A stretch of DNA of 64,000 bases from Leptobrachium leishanense. Taxonomy: Eukaryota; Chordata; Amphibia; Anura; Megophryidae. The notes beneath the pieces were generated by a model. The model worked only from the letters and a program-made list of their open reading frames with translations. It had not been told where the DNA came from and did no database searches. Positions within the stretch are counted from its first letter, which is position 1. Every line of letters starts with the position of its first letter. Positions 43,681 to 55,199 of this stretch are shown here, one piece after another. A program made the position numbers and the translations under genes. The stretch spans positions 2,215,218 to 2,279,217 of the forward strand of contig CM019068.1 in the NCBI GenBank assembly GCA_009667805.1, given 5' to 3'.

Positions 43681-46016
43681 ATGTCGGGAGAGGATCAAGC
43701 TTGGGAAAGACATCAGACACTTGGGTACCACGTGCTTGAGGCGACATATGATGACCTGCCACACATCCCGTTGGCACAACACTTTGCATAGGTCCTCCTC
43801 CTCATCTGTCTCTACCCCCACTATATGTCCTGCCATGTCATTGCCTAAAACTTCCACTGACAGGGATGATGCTACAGTAATGGGTGTACCAGGTCCTTCC
43901 TCACAATGTGACAGCATCCCATCAGCTGAAGATTTACGCAGTCAGATTAGGTTTCCCCAGCTGCTGCAGTGTAAGAAAAAATATAGTCCCAACCATCCTC
44001 AAGCACCGCGTCTAAATGCCAGCTTAACAAAATTACTTGCGTTACAGCTGCTACCTTTCCAGCTGGTGGACTCTGCTTCCTTCTGTGAATTTGCTGAATG
44101 TGCTGTACCACAGTGGCAGGTTCCAAAATGCCATTTCTTTTCATGGAAGGCCATTCCAGCACTATACCAGCACGTGGAAGACAATGTTATGGAGTCATTG
44201 GGAAAGTCAGTCAGCAGCAAGGTGCACATGACTTTAGACACGTGGTCCAGCAAGCATGGACAGGGCCGTTACATTTCCTTCATGGCACACTGGGTAACTC
44301 TGCTTGCAGCTGGGAGGTATCTAGGATGGGGCTCTGTGCTGGAGCTTGTTCATCCACCACGCCTCCAGAAAGCTGCTTGTATGAGGTATGTCTGCTCCAC
44401 CACCTCCTCCTCCTCCTCCTCTGTCTCTATCTCTGGCGAAGTGGCAGTTAAACCGATGCATGGCAGGTTGAGCTGGTTTGTTTAGGGGACAGGAGCCACA
44501 CCGGCCCAGAAATTTTGTCAGCTCTGCAGGGCCAGGTGCAGAGATGGTTAACACCACACCAGCTTCAGCTGGGAATGGTCGTCTGTGATAATGGCAGCAA
44601 CCTTCTCTCCGCCCTACGCCAGGGTAAGTTGACGCATGTACCATGCCTAGCACACGTCCTAAATCTGGTGGTACAGCATTTCCTAACCAGGTACCCAGGG
44701 CTGGCAGAGCTTCTCAGCCAGGCCAGAAAAGTCTGCAGCCACTTCAGACGGTCATTCCCATCAACCGTCTGATCTGTGACATGCCCACCAGGTGGAACTC
44801 AACATTAGCAATGCTGCAGCATCTGCACAAGCAACAGAGGGCCATCAACGAGTACCTGTGTGAGTATGGCACAAGGACAGGTTCAGGTCAACTTGCTTTA
44901 CCCCCCCCCCCCGCAGTGGCTGATGATCAAGGATGCATGCACTGTACTGTCGCCATTTGAGGAGGCAACGAGGATGGTGAGCAGGGACAGTGCATGCATC
45001 AGTGACACAATTCCTTTGGTGTTCCTGCTTGAGCACACTCTGCAGGGAATTATAGATGGGGCACTAGAGGCAGAGCAGCAGGAGGAAGAGGAGGCCTTCC
45101 CTAGCTCTCAAGGCCTCAGTCTTTATGCAGACAGCATTCCTGCAGGTCCTCAGATCAGACAGGAGGAGGATGAGGAGGAGGAATATATAAGTAGTGGGGG
45201 CATTGAAGGTGGGGATTCCTCAAGGGAGGGTTTTGTGTGCCCAGAAACCCAAGGACTAGTACGTGGCTGGGAGGAGGAAGTGCAGGATGGGGTCATCCTC
45301 ATTGCCCAGAAAGACTCGGAAGTTAATGCTGCCTCCAACCTATGCTGCATGGGCTCCCTTATCCTGCAAAGCCTGCTAAAGGACCCCAGGATTAGTGCTA
45401 TCAAGGAGAGGGATCATTACTGGTTGGCAAGCCTTCTTGATCCACGATACAAGGGTAAAGTTGCAGAGCTCGTCCTGCCCGCACAGAGGGAGGACAGGAT
45501 GAAACAACTTGAGTACGCTCTAAAGCGACACTTGTGTAACACCTTTCCAGGCACTGGTAGGTTACCAAGTGATGACACAGGTGCTTCTGAGGCTGCGGAT
45601 GATCAGAGGAAGAGTGGTGAAGGCCGGGCCGCTTGACTGATGCCTTTTTAAAAAAATTTAGTCCAAGACGCCCAAGGACGTCAAATGTAGGCACCCATTG
45701 CCAGCATCTTCACCATATGGTGCAGGACTACCTAGGGGCAAGGGCAGACCTGGATACCTTTACAGCAGATGATCCACTGGCTTACTGGGTGTTGAGATTG
45801 GATCACTGGCCAGAACTTAGCCAATATACTATGCAGCTACTAGGTTGCCCTTCATCCAGCGTGCTTTCTGAAAGGACGTTCAGTGCCGCTGGAGGTTTTG
45901 TCACAGAGAAAAGAGTGCATCTGTCCACCGACTCTGTAGACCGGCTGACATTTATAAAAATGAATCAGTCCTGGATCAGCAGCTATCAATCCCCTGATGC
46001 TGAAGTAACGGAATAG

Positions 46017-46816
46017 ATCGGGGATCTCTTCTGCATGCACAAAACCTCCACCACTGCACTCTTCCACAATACAACAGAGGGGTTACTGTGTGAAGGCACT
46101 TGCTGCCATCCAAAGGGAAAATATTTGGGTGCACTGCCACTGACGCCTATACCAGATTCATATCATTTTAATATTGGACCGCAGGTTCCACCGCCGCACT
46201 CTTCCACAATACCACAGAGGGGATACGGTGTGAAGGCACTTGCTGCCACCAAAGGCACAATATTTGGGTGCACTGACGCCTGTACCAGATTCATATCATT
46301 TTAATATTTGACCGCAGGCAGGGTCCAACCCTGCACTCTTCCACAATACCACAGAGGCGTTACGGTTTAAAGCACCTATTGTTACTTTCATCCAAAGCCT
46401 GCATAAGTTTCACCATAATTTAGCCAAAAACATCACTAAACTTGTTCTGCGTGTCCTAAAACGTCTCCTCTTTTCATACAGGCTGCCGCCCCAAGCAGTT
46501 GTTTATGAATAGATTAAAGGAAAAACATTTACCGTCATTTGAAATGTCATTTTTTTTCTTTTCAAATGTTTCTATACATCCTACAAATCCGCCACTTCAC
46601 GGACAGGTTATGAGGACCTCATAGGCATGATATTTGAAGGATCTTTTTCGTTTTTATTCTTAACCTTTATTTCATGGAAAACTCACTGTTCCTTTAAAAA
46701 CTTTTTTTTTTTTTACTATTTGTCCTTGTTTCCTGTCCCCTAGGGCACTACCCAGACCCCCATACACCTTTTATGGTAAATATCTTGCATATATGCCCTC
46801 TTGGAGGGCACTCTAA
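46017..46816. repeat. hAT-G 3' region with ~140-bp tandem duplication
   Basis: The segment cactcttccacaata/caacagaggggttac...ccagattcatatcattttaa occurs at 46055-46180, again at 46196-46310, and in part at 46333-46375. The remaining bases to 46816 show no gene. Confidence 0.8.
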
Positions 46817-47439
46817 CAGAGTAATTAAAAGAGATTCGAAAAGTCACCGCACGTTCGGTGACTTTTCGTTCTCTTAAATTCGGTTTGTTTTGCCAATCCC
46901 ATTTCGGCGACCCTGCAGTGTATTCAGCAAGCACCACAGGGTCCCCGAATTGCAGGGAAAGGCCGCCGCAAAACCCGACGAAAACTAACTGCAAAACTCA
47001 GCGAATGCACGCCGAAAACATCTGGATTAACCCACCATAAACATCTGGATTAACCCACCGAAAACCACGAAAAAACCCGAGCAGGAGCCGATCACACGCA
47101 GCGAAGCCGCCGGAAAAAACCCGATACCGCAGACGAGTGAAGTGAATAAACTAGCAAAACCGTTTGCATGAATGATTGAAAAGTGAAACGCTGTTTGCAA
47201 AGAAACTACTGAGCGACAATGTCTGAAATTTACATATAAAATCCAATGAATGATAATAAAAAGGGCTGTTACAGAAAAATAAGTAAAGTTTAAGAAAAAA
47301 AATCTGACTTTTTTATAAAAAAAGAAAAATGCTTAAAATATCCTAAAAAATCTATAAATAAAGAGACTCTTTACTGCAGAATATTATAATTAACGCTTTA
47401 TTAGATACTAGTTGTAAAGCCTGCCCAGAGGGCAGTCTA

Positions 47440-50015
47440 TTGTGGATATACTGCCCCTGCTCATGTATACTGCCCCAGCTTGTGGATATTGCCCCAGCTC
47501 GTGGATATTGCCCCAGCTCGTGGATACTGCCCCAGCACGTGGATACTGCCCCAGCACGTGGATACTGCCCCAGCACGTGGATACTGCCCCAGAACGTGGA
47601 TACTGCCCCAGCACGTGGATACTGCCCCAGCACGTGGATACTGCCCCAGCACGTGGATATTGCCCCAGCACGTGGATACTGCCCCAGCACGTGGATATTG
47701 CCCCAGCACGTGGATATTGCCCCAGCACGTGGATACTGCCCCAGCACGGATACTGCCCCAGCACGTGGATATTGCCCCAGCACGTGGATATTGCCGCAGC
47801 ACGTGGATACTGCCCCAGCTCGTGGATACTGCCCCAGCTCGTGGATACTGCCCCAGCACGTGGATTGATACTGCCCCAGCACGTGGATATTGACCCAGCA
47901 CGTGGATACTGCCCCAGCACGTGGATACTGCCCCAGCACGTGGATACTGCCCCAGCACGTGGATACTGCCCCAGCACGTGGATATTGCCCCAGCACGTGG
48001 ATACTGCCCCAGCACGTGGATACTGCCCCAGCTCGTGGATACTGCCCCAGCACGTGGATTGATACTGCCCCAGCACGTGGATATTGCCCCAGCACGTGGA
48101 TACTGCCCCAGCACGTGGATACTGCCCCCAGCACGTGGATACTGCCCCCAGCTCGTGGATATTGGCCCAGCTCGTGGATACTGCCCCAGCACGTGGATAC
48201 TGCCCCAGCACGTGGATTGATACTGCCCCAGCACGTGGATTGATACTGCCCCAGCACGTGGATATTGCCCCAGCACGTGGATTGATACTGCCCCAGCACG
48301 TGGATATTGGCCCAGCACGTGGATACTGCCCCCAGCTCGTGGATACTGCCCCAGCACGTGGATTGATACTGCCCCAGCACGTGGATTGATACTGCCCCAG
48401 CACGTGGATATTGCCCCAGCACGTGGATTGATACTGCCCCAGCACGTGGATATTGACCCAGCACGTGGATACTGCCCCAGCACGTGGATATTGACCCAGC
48501 ACGTGGATACTGCCCCAGCTCGTGGATACTGCCCCAGCACGTGGATTGATACTGCCCCAGCACGTGGATATTGCCCCAGCACGTGGATACTGCCCCAGCA
48601 CGTGGATACTGCCCCCAGCACGTGGATACTGCCCCCAGCTCGTGGATATTGGCCCAGCTCGTGGATACTGCCCAGCACGTGGATACTGCCCCAGCACGTG
48701 GATTGATACTGCCCCAGCACGTGGATTGATTACTGCCCCAGCACGTGGATATTGGCCCAGCACGTGGATTGATACTGCCCCAGCACGTGGATTGATACTG
48801 CCCCAGCACGTGGATATTGCCCCAGCACGTGGATTGATACTGCCCCAGCACGTGGATATTGCCCCAGCACGTGGATACTGCCCCAGCACGTGGATACTGC
48901 CCCAGCTCGTGGATACTGCCCCAGCACGTGGATTGATACTGCCCCAGCACGTGGATATTGCCCCAGCACGTGGATACTGCCCCCAGCACGTGGATACTGC
49001 CCCCAGCTCGTGGATATTGGCCCAGCTCGTGGATACTGCCCCAGCACGTGGATACTGCCCCAGCACGTGGATTGATACTGCCCCAGCACGTGGATTGATA
49101 CTGCCCCAGCACGTGGATATTGCCCCAGCACGTGGATTGATACTGCCCCAGCACGTGGATATTGGCCCAGCACGTGGATTGATACTGCCCCAGCACGTGG
49201 ATATTGCCCCAGCACGTGGATTGATACTGCCCCAGCACGTGGATACTGCCCCAGCACGTGGATACTGCCCCAGCACGTGGATACTGCCCCCAGCACGTGG
49301 ATACTGCCCCCAGCTCGTGGATATTGGCCCAGCTCGTGGATACTGCCCCAGCACGTGGATACTGCCCCAGCACGTGGATTGATACTGCCCCAGCACGTGG
49401 ATTGATACTGCCCAGCACGTGGATATTGCCCCAGCACGTGGATTGATACTGCCCCAGCACGTGGATATTGGCCCAGCACGTGGATACTGCCCCAGCTCGT
49501 GGATACTGCCCCAGCACGTGGATTGATACTGCCCCAGCACGTGGATTGATACTGCCCCAGCACGTGGATATTGCCCCAGCACGTGGATTGATACTGCCCA
49601 GCACGTGGATATTGACCCAGCACGTGGATACTGCCCCAGCTCGTGGATATTGGCCCAGCTCGTGGATATTGCCCCAGCACGTGGATACTGCCCCAGCACG
49701 TGGATTGATACTGCCCCAGCACGTGGATATTGACCCAGCACGTGGATATCGCCCCCCCCCGCTCGTGATATGGCCCCCCCCCCCGCTCGTGGATATCGCC
49801 CCCCCCCCGCTCGTGGATATGGCCCCCCGCTCGTGGATATCGCCCCCCCCCGCTCGTGGATATCGCCCCCCCCGCTCGTGGATATCGCCCCCCCCGCTCG
49901 TGGATATCGCCCCCCCCGCTCGTGGATATCGCCCCCCCCGCTCGTGGATATCGCCCCCCCCCGCTCGTGGATATGGCCCCCGCTCGTGGATATGGCCCCC
50001 CCGCTCGTGGATATA
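47440..50015 (+). repeat. Minisatellite locus 4 (in the Helitron)
   Basis: About 130 units, mostly 19 bp (gatactgccccagcacgtg), with a frequent 23-bp variant (gattgatactg...). From 49745 it turns into C-rich 20-22-bp units (ggatatcgccccccccgctcgt). A block containing gcccccagctcgtggatatt recurs at about 48143, 48630, 49003 and 49308, showing duplications of 300-490 bp. The first units grade into the Helitron's own 3' end (tgtggatatactgcccctgc). Long frames (947 and 870 aa minus) are artefacts of a stop-free unit. Confidence 0.95.
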
Positions 50016-50019
50016 CTCA

Positions 50020-50220
50020 CCTACATCGGCCCTCCAGCGATGGCGGTCCCGCGTCCCGCTTCCAGCGTCCTCTCTCGCTCCGTTGGTCGCCGGGATGACG
50101 TCACGAAAGCCTTTGACCCCCGGGGTCAAAGGCTTTCGTGACGTCATTCCGGCGAACAACGGAGCGAGAGAGGACGCTGGAAGCGGGACCGCCATCGCTG
50201 GAGGAGCTAAGGGCCGATGT
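50020..50220. repeat. Palindrome 1 of the Helitron
   Basis: Arms of about 90 bp (ctcacctacatcggccctcc ... gatggcggtcccg) meet at gacccccggggtc (50117-50129). A close relative with the same centre lies at 50922-51130. Both end in inverted ggtgagtatgt sequences. Confidence 0.93.
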
Positions 50221-50259
50221 AGGTGAGTATGTGTCCCCCTACATTGGCCCGGAGCCTCA

Positions 50260-52160
50260 GCGGTGGCTGTCGTAGGCTGCTCGGCCGGCCTTCAGGCTTA
50301 GGCGAGCCCCCGGCTCGGCTGGGCCTGTAGGCCCAAGCCAAGCCGGGGGCTCGCCTGAGCCTGGAGGCCGGCCGAGCAGCCTGCGACAGCCGGAGGACAG
50401 TCACCGCTGGAGCTCAGGGCTAATGTAGGTGAGTATGTGCTCTCCACACCCACCCTGCTTACTCGGCCGGTATCCAAGCTTAGGCGAGCCCCCGGCTTGG
50501 GCCTAGAGGCCCAGCAGAGCCGGGGACTCGCCTGAGCATGGAGGCCGGTCGAGTTGCATGCTCGGCCGTCCTCCAGGCTCAGGTGAGTCCCTGGCTCGGC
50601 TGGGCCTCTAGGCCCAAGCCAAGCCGGGGGCTCGCCTGAGCCTGGATGCCGACCAAGCTTAGGCGAGCCCCCGGCTTGGCGTGGGCCTAGAGGCCAGCCG
50701 AGCCGGGGACTCGCCTGAGCCTGGAGGACGCCCGAGCATGCAACTCGACCGGCCTCCATGCTCAGGCGAGTCCCCGGCTCGGCAGGGCCTCTAGGCCCAA
50801 GCCAAGCCGGGGGCTCGCCTAAGCTTGAATACCGGCCGAGCAAGCAGGGTGTGTGTGTGTGTGTGTGTAGAGCACATACTCACCTACATCGGCCTCGAGT
50901 CCTCCACCGGTTCCACACATACTCACCGACATCGGCCCTTGGCTCCTCCAGCGATGGCGGTCCCGCTTGCAGCATCCTCCCTCCGTTGCTCGCCAGGATG
51001 ACGTCACGAAACCTTTGACCCCCGGGGTCAAAGGCTTTCGTGACGTCATTCCGGCGAGCAACGGAGAGAGGATGCTGCAAGCGGGACCGCCATCGCTGGA
51101 GGAGCAAGGGCCGATGTCGGTGAGTATGTGTTAGGCAACATCGGCCCTGAGCTCCAGCGGTGACCTCCTCCGGCCGAGCAGGCTGCTCGGCCGGCCTCTA
51201 CGCTTAGGCGAGTCCCCGGCTCGGCTGGGCCTGTAGGCCCAAGCCAAGCCGGGGGCTCGCCTAAGCCTAGAGGCCCGCCGAGCAGCCAGCGGCAGCTGGA
51301 GGAGGTCTCCGCTGGAGCTCAGGGCCGATTTTGGGGTGTGTTTGTTTGGGAACTTCGGCCCCGATCCTCCAGCGGTGACCTTCTCCGGCTGCCGCTGGCT
51401 GCTCGGCGGGCCTCTAGGCTTAGGCGAGTCCCCGGCTCGGCTGGGCCTGTAGGCCCAAACCGGCCGGGGGCTCGCCTAAGCCTAGAGGGCCGCCGAGCAG
51501 CCAGCGGCAGCCGGAGGAGGTCCTCCGCTGGAGCTCAGGGCCGATTTTGGGTGTTTGTTTGGGAACTTCGGCCCCGATCCTCCAGCGGTGACCTTCTCCG
51601 GCTGCCGCTGGCTGCTCGGCGGGCCTCTAGGCTTAGGCGAGTCCCCGGCTCGGCTGGGCCTGTAGGCCCAAACCGAGCCGGGGGCTCGCCTAAGCCTAGA
51701 GGGCCGCCGAGCAGCCAGCGGCAGCCGGAGGAGGTCTCCGCTGGAGCTCAGGGCCGATTTTGGGTGTTTGTTTGGGAACTTCGGCCCCGATCCTCCAGCG
51801 GTGACCTTCTCCGGCTGCTCGGCGGGCCTTTAGGCTTAGGCGAGTCCCCGGCTCGGCTGGGCCTGTAGGCCCAAACCGAGCCGGGGGCTCGCCTAAGCCT
51901 AGAGGGCCGCCGAGCAGCCAGCGGCAGCCGGAGGAGGTCTCCGCTGGAGCTCAGGGCCGATTTTGGGTGTTTGTTTGGGAACTTCGGCCCCGATCCTCCA
52001 GCGGTGACCACCTCCGGCTGCCGCTGGGTGCTCGGCGGGCCTCTAGGCTTAGGCGAGTCCCCGGCTCGGCTTGGGCCTGTAGGCCCAAACCGAGCCGGGG
52101 GCTCGCCTGAGCCTGGAGGCCCGCCGGCAGCCGGAGGACGGTCACCGCTGGAGGATCGGG
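50260..52160. repeat. Array of GC-rich palindromes in the Helitron
   Basis: Hairpins built on gcgagcccccggctcgg / ccgagccgggggctcgc recur about nine times. From 51130 to 52160 they form roughly five tandem units of about 210 bp (ccgattttgggtgtttgttt ... gccgccgagcagcc), each a palindrome. A TG run is at 50850-50868. No gene; many spurious frames. Confidence 0.92.
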
Positions 52161-52801
52161 GCATCTGGCCGTGTAAACACACGGGTAGCTGCGCGCGGCT
52201 CGTGCGTTTTTTTTTTTTTTTTTTCACGCGGCCGGCACGCGCAGCTACCTGTGTGTTCTAACGGCCGCTTTCAAATGTCCGTCGCGCATGCGCAGTAGGG
52301 TTTTGGCGACGGACGTTTTTAGGCTTATTCTATTATAGTATAGATTGAATTAAAACGAGAATATTTTTAACATTGAAACCTAGGAGATTCTCCTGAATAA
52401 ATCTGCCGAATTAAACCACCGAATGGCAGGACATTTCGGGAACCTTTCACTGCTGGTTTGTGTTCTCTGAATAGCCGAAGCATTGCTTCTCTATGGGGAT
52501 TTCACTGCCCTCGAACAGGCACCGAACAGGCACCGTATGTGCAGGCAATTTCCCAGGATTTGGCGAATTGCCTGCTCTCTGGATAGCTGAATGGTCAGGA
52601 AAGGTAACCGAACCCTGATTTTCAGCGATCGGTTACCTTTCTCAAGCAATTCGGATCTCTTTGAATTACCCTGTAAAAATCGAACATTCGAGTCCCATTG
52701 ACTTGCACTGATTTCGAATCGCGTTCGCGTTCAAACCCGAACTTTTGAAATTGTTCGAGTTCGAATGCGAACCGAACACGGGGGTGTTCGGCTCATCAGT
52801 A

Positions 52802-53850
52802 TTTGGCGGCAGTGAAATATGGTACCTGTTCGGCGGCAGTGAAATATGGTGCTGTTCGGCGGCAGTGAAATACGGTGCCTGTTCGGCGGCAGTGAAATCC
52901 CCCATAGAGAAGCAATGGTTAATCTATTCACATTGAACAGCAGAGAAATGTCAGTGAAATACGGTTCCTTTTCTGCGGCAGTGAAATACGGTGCTGTTCG
53001 GCGACAGTGAAATACGGTGCTGTTTGGCGGCAGTGAAATACGGTGCCTGTTTGGCAGCAGTGAAATACAGTGCTGTTTGGCGGCAGTGAAATATGGTGCT
53101 GTTCGGCGGCAGTGAAATACGGTGCCTGTTCAGTGGCAGTGAAATATGGAGCTGTTTGGCGGCAGTGAAATACGGTGCCTGTTCGACGGCAGTGAAATAC
53201 GGTGCCTGTTCGGTGGCATTGCAATACGGTGTCTGTTCGGTGGCAGTGAAATACAGTGCTGTTCGGCGGCAGTGAAATCCCCCATAGAGAAGCTATGGTT
53301 AATCTATTCACATTGAACAGCAGAGAAATGTCAGTGAAATACGGTTCCTTTTCTGCGGCAGTGTAATAAGGTGCTGTTCGGCGGCAGTGAAATATGGTGC
53401 CTGTTCGGCGGCAGTGAAATAGGGTGCCTGTTCGGCGGCAGTGAAATACGGTGCTATTTGGCGGCAGTGAAATACGGTGCTGTTTGGCGGCAGTGAAATA
53501 TGGTGCCTATTCGGCGGCAGTAAAATACGGTGCTGTTCAGCGGCAGTGAAATACGGTGCTATTTGGCTGCAGTGAAATATGGTGCCTGTTCGGCGGCAGT
53601 GAAATACGGTGCCTGTTCGGCGGCAGTGAAATACGGTGCTATTTGGTGGCAGTGAAATACGGTGCTGTTTGGCAGCAGTGAAATATGGTGCCTATTCGGC
53701 GGCAGTAAAATACGGTACTGTTCAGCGGCAGTGAAATATGGTGCCTGTTCGGCGGCAGTGAAATACAGTGCTGTTTGGTGGCAGTGAAATACGGTGCCTG
53801 TTCGGCGGCAGTGAAATACGGTGCCTGTTCGGCGGCAGTGAAATCCCCCA
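52802..53850 (+). repeat. 27-bp minisatellite of B3
   Basis: About 33 copies of ggcggcagtgaaatacggtg-cctgttc (26-27 bp). A ~75-bp block (cccccatagagaagcaatgg ... tcagtgaaatac) recurs at 52908, 53278 and 53845, and at 37600 left of hAT-G, giving a higher-order period of roughly 370-570 bp. hAT-G is inserted within this array. Confidence 0.93.
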
Positions 53851-54516
53851 TATAGAAGCAATGGTTAATTTATTCACATTGAAGAGCAGAGAAATGTCAG
53901 TGAAATGCCCTGATGTTCAGTGGTCTCATTCGACAGGTTTAATCAGGCGAATCCCATAGGTTTCAATGTTACAAAATATTCCCGTTTTTATCCAATATCT
54001 AATAAACCGTTTATTATTTTTTTCTGCAGCAAAAAGTTTCTTTATTTATCTTTTAAGATTTAGGCATTTTTCAGGATTTTCTCGAAAATAAAATTTTGAT
54101 AATAGCGTTTTTTTTCTGTAACAGACCTTTTTATTATTATTTATATGGTTTTACTCTATATATTATTCCCAGGCATTTTCATGCAGTACCTTTTTTTTTT
54201 AAATGCCTTTTACAAGTTGCGTTTTTTTTTTTTTTAAACCCCGTTTTGCAGCTTGTTGGCTTTTCCCGGCTGTTTGCTCCCTGGGGTTTTTTGGATCGAT
54301 ACGGCGGGTTTTCGCTTCATTCGGTGGTTTTGCTGCGGTTTTCCTATTCAATCCAGCGGTTTTGCAGCGTTTTTTGGATGCGTTTCGACGCACTATGGGG
54401 ACATTGCAGTGAATGCCGAATTCACCAGAGGGTCGGCAAATCAAACTTGCTGGAGTGCGATGAACGGGCGAGCACTGAAATGTCGGTGGCATCTCGGCGC
54501 TCTCTGAATATCCCTG

Positions 54517-55199
54517 ATTGTGTGGAATAGTCCTGTGCTGCTCATCGCTGTTCTGTTTGGACCCGATAGGGCCGCCGGATTGGCCGTGTTTCCTGGACAC
54601 ATATAATTTATTCATGCTGATGGGCAGTGCATGAAAACTGCAACGCGCTGGAGAATGTATAATTCATACGCTGCAGGTAAGGAATCCCGAGAGATCTGCC
54701 TTGATTTCCTTCCTGCAGCGTAGGAATTACTCAAGTTGCAGGGCAGCACTTTTCCCTGAGCTCCCGTCTGCATGAAAGAATAATATGTCCAGGAAAAAGT
54801 GACTGTAGAACCCACACATGCAGAGACGGACAGTCTGACTCGCGCATGCACCCACTGACTAATTTATATACAAACATATAGACAGACAGACAGACGCTGG
54901 CAGATTGACAGACACTGATCCAATGCAAACACTGGCCGGGAGACTGACACAGACAAGCAGAGACCCATGCAGACACTCGCTAACCTGTTATCATTCACTC
55001 TCATTCCTATCCTAGTTGCCGAATGCCTCGTGGCAGCCATGGCTGAGCTACTCCCCTGTATATGAGGGTGTGACTCGGCCTCTCCGTGGTGAATTGAGAG
55101 CGATGGATTATAATAAGGCAGGACCTGGCATCTTGGGGGTCCAGTGTCCGCCCAGCACCCCTTCACCCAGTAAATCAGTGCCTGTTTAAAGTCACAGAG
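54517..55199. other. No recognised element
   Basis: Balanced composition, no transposon termini or tandem repeats seen apart from a short gacagacagacagac tract near 54882. A 203-aa minus-strand frame (54864-55475) shows no domain and reads through ordinary-looking non-coding sequence; I do not call it a gene. Confidence 0.5.

Larger units (their letters stand above)
39066..46016 (+). pseudogene. hAT transposase (BED finger, RNase H-like core, hATC dimerisation domain), broken
   Basis: The ATG at 39066 opens a short frame that stops at about 39123. The main N-terminal frame (39202-39886) is acidic and ends in the first half of a BED zinc finger (VWEFFTTCAADCSVAICKLC). hAT-F (39887-43680) splits the finger. 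Its second half (LGTTCLRRHMMTCH) follows at about 43715, in frame once hAT-F and one duplication copy are ignored. The core has DTWSSKHGQGRYISF, then a TAG at 44483-44485, CDNGSNLLSAL and CLAHVLNLVV (44575-44680), and DMPTRWNSTLAML, with frame shifts near 44515, 44770 and 44900. LASLLDPRYKGK lies at 45424-45459. The C-terminal dimerisation block (LLGCPSSSVLSERTFSAAG) is at 45837-45893. The stop is at 46014-46016. It is closest to Ac/ZBED-type transposases. It cannot be functional. Confidence 0.88.
47408..52344 (-). mobile_element. Non-autonomous Helitron, minus strand
   Basis: On the minus strand it starts TCTATACTATAATAG (52344 down) and ends CTAG (47408-47411). A 6-bp-stem hairpin (CTGCCC aga GGGCAG, 47421-47435) sits 9 nt before the end. 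It lies between A and T with no target duplication: a47407 / t52345. The uninterrupted site ttcaa|tatctaataaacc exists at 20893-20910 and again near 53990. These are the full structural marks of a Helitron. No Rep/helicase is encoded. The content is minisatellite and palindromes. Confidence 0.88.
46817..52673. mobile_element. Element B2, holding a Helitron
   Basis: Left terminus CAGAGTAATTAAAAGAG, right terminus (reverse complement) CAGGGTAATTCAAAGAG, flanked by TAA on both sides (46814-46816 and 52674-52676). Own sequence 46817-47407 and 52345-52673 matches the B1 right arm in reverse orientation. It has no gene. Confidence 0.75.
37705..52801 (+). mobile_element. hAT-G, formerly autonomous hAT (ZBED/Ac type)
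   Basis: Left terminus TAGGGATGAACTGTTCGG; right terminus (reverse complement) TACTGATGAGCCGAAC. The 8-bp duplication is ttcggcgg (37697-37704) against tttggcgg (52802-52809), 7/8, and lies in the B3 minisatellite. Own sequence: promoter, 5' tandem repeats, transposase gene, 3' part to 46816, and 52674-52801. It was hit by hAT-F and by B2. Confidence 0.85.
37465..54516. mobile_element. Element B3, holding hAT-G
   Basis: Termini CTGGGTCATTTATTC on the left and TGAATATCCCTG on the right are degenerate versions of the CAGGGTAATTC family ends. Flanks are ATT (37462-37464) and ATT (54517-54519). Own sequence is 37465-37704 and 52802-54516. It contains the 27-bp gcggcagtgaaatacggtg minisatellite. 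It has no gene. Confidence 0.65.

Noticed and set aside
41414..43681. Open frames of 755, 468 and 424 aa (plus) and 365 aa (minus) with PQHLMD-type heptads
   Set aside because: They are translations of a stop-free 21-bp minisatellite, open on both strands in several frames, with no start context or domain.
47352..50195. Minus-strand frames of 947 and 870 aa
   Set aside because: They run across the Helitron minisatellite and its edges; the 19-bp unit has no stop in these frames and the content is only repeated ISTCWGS-type strings.
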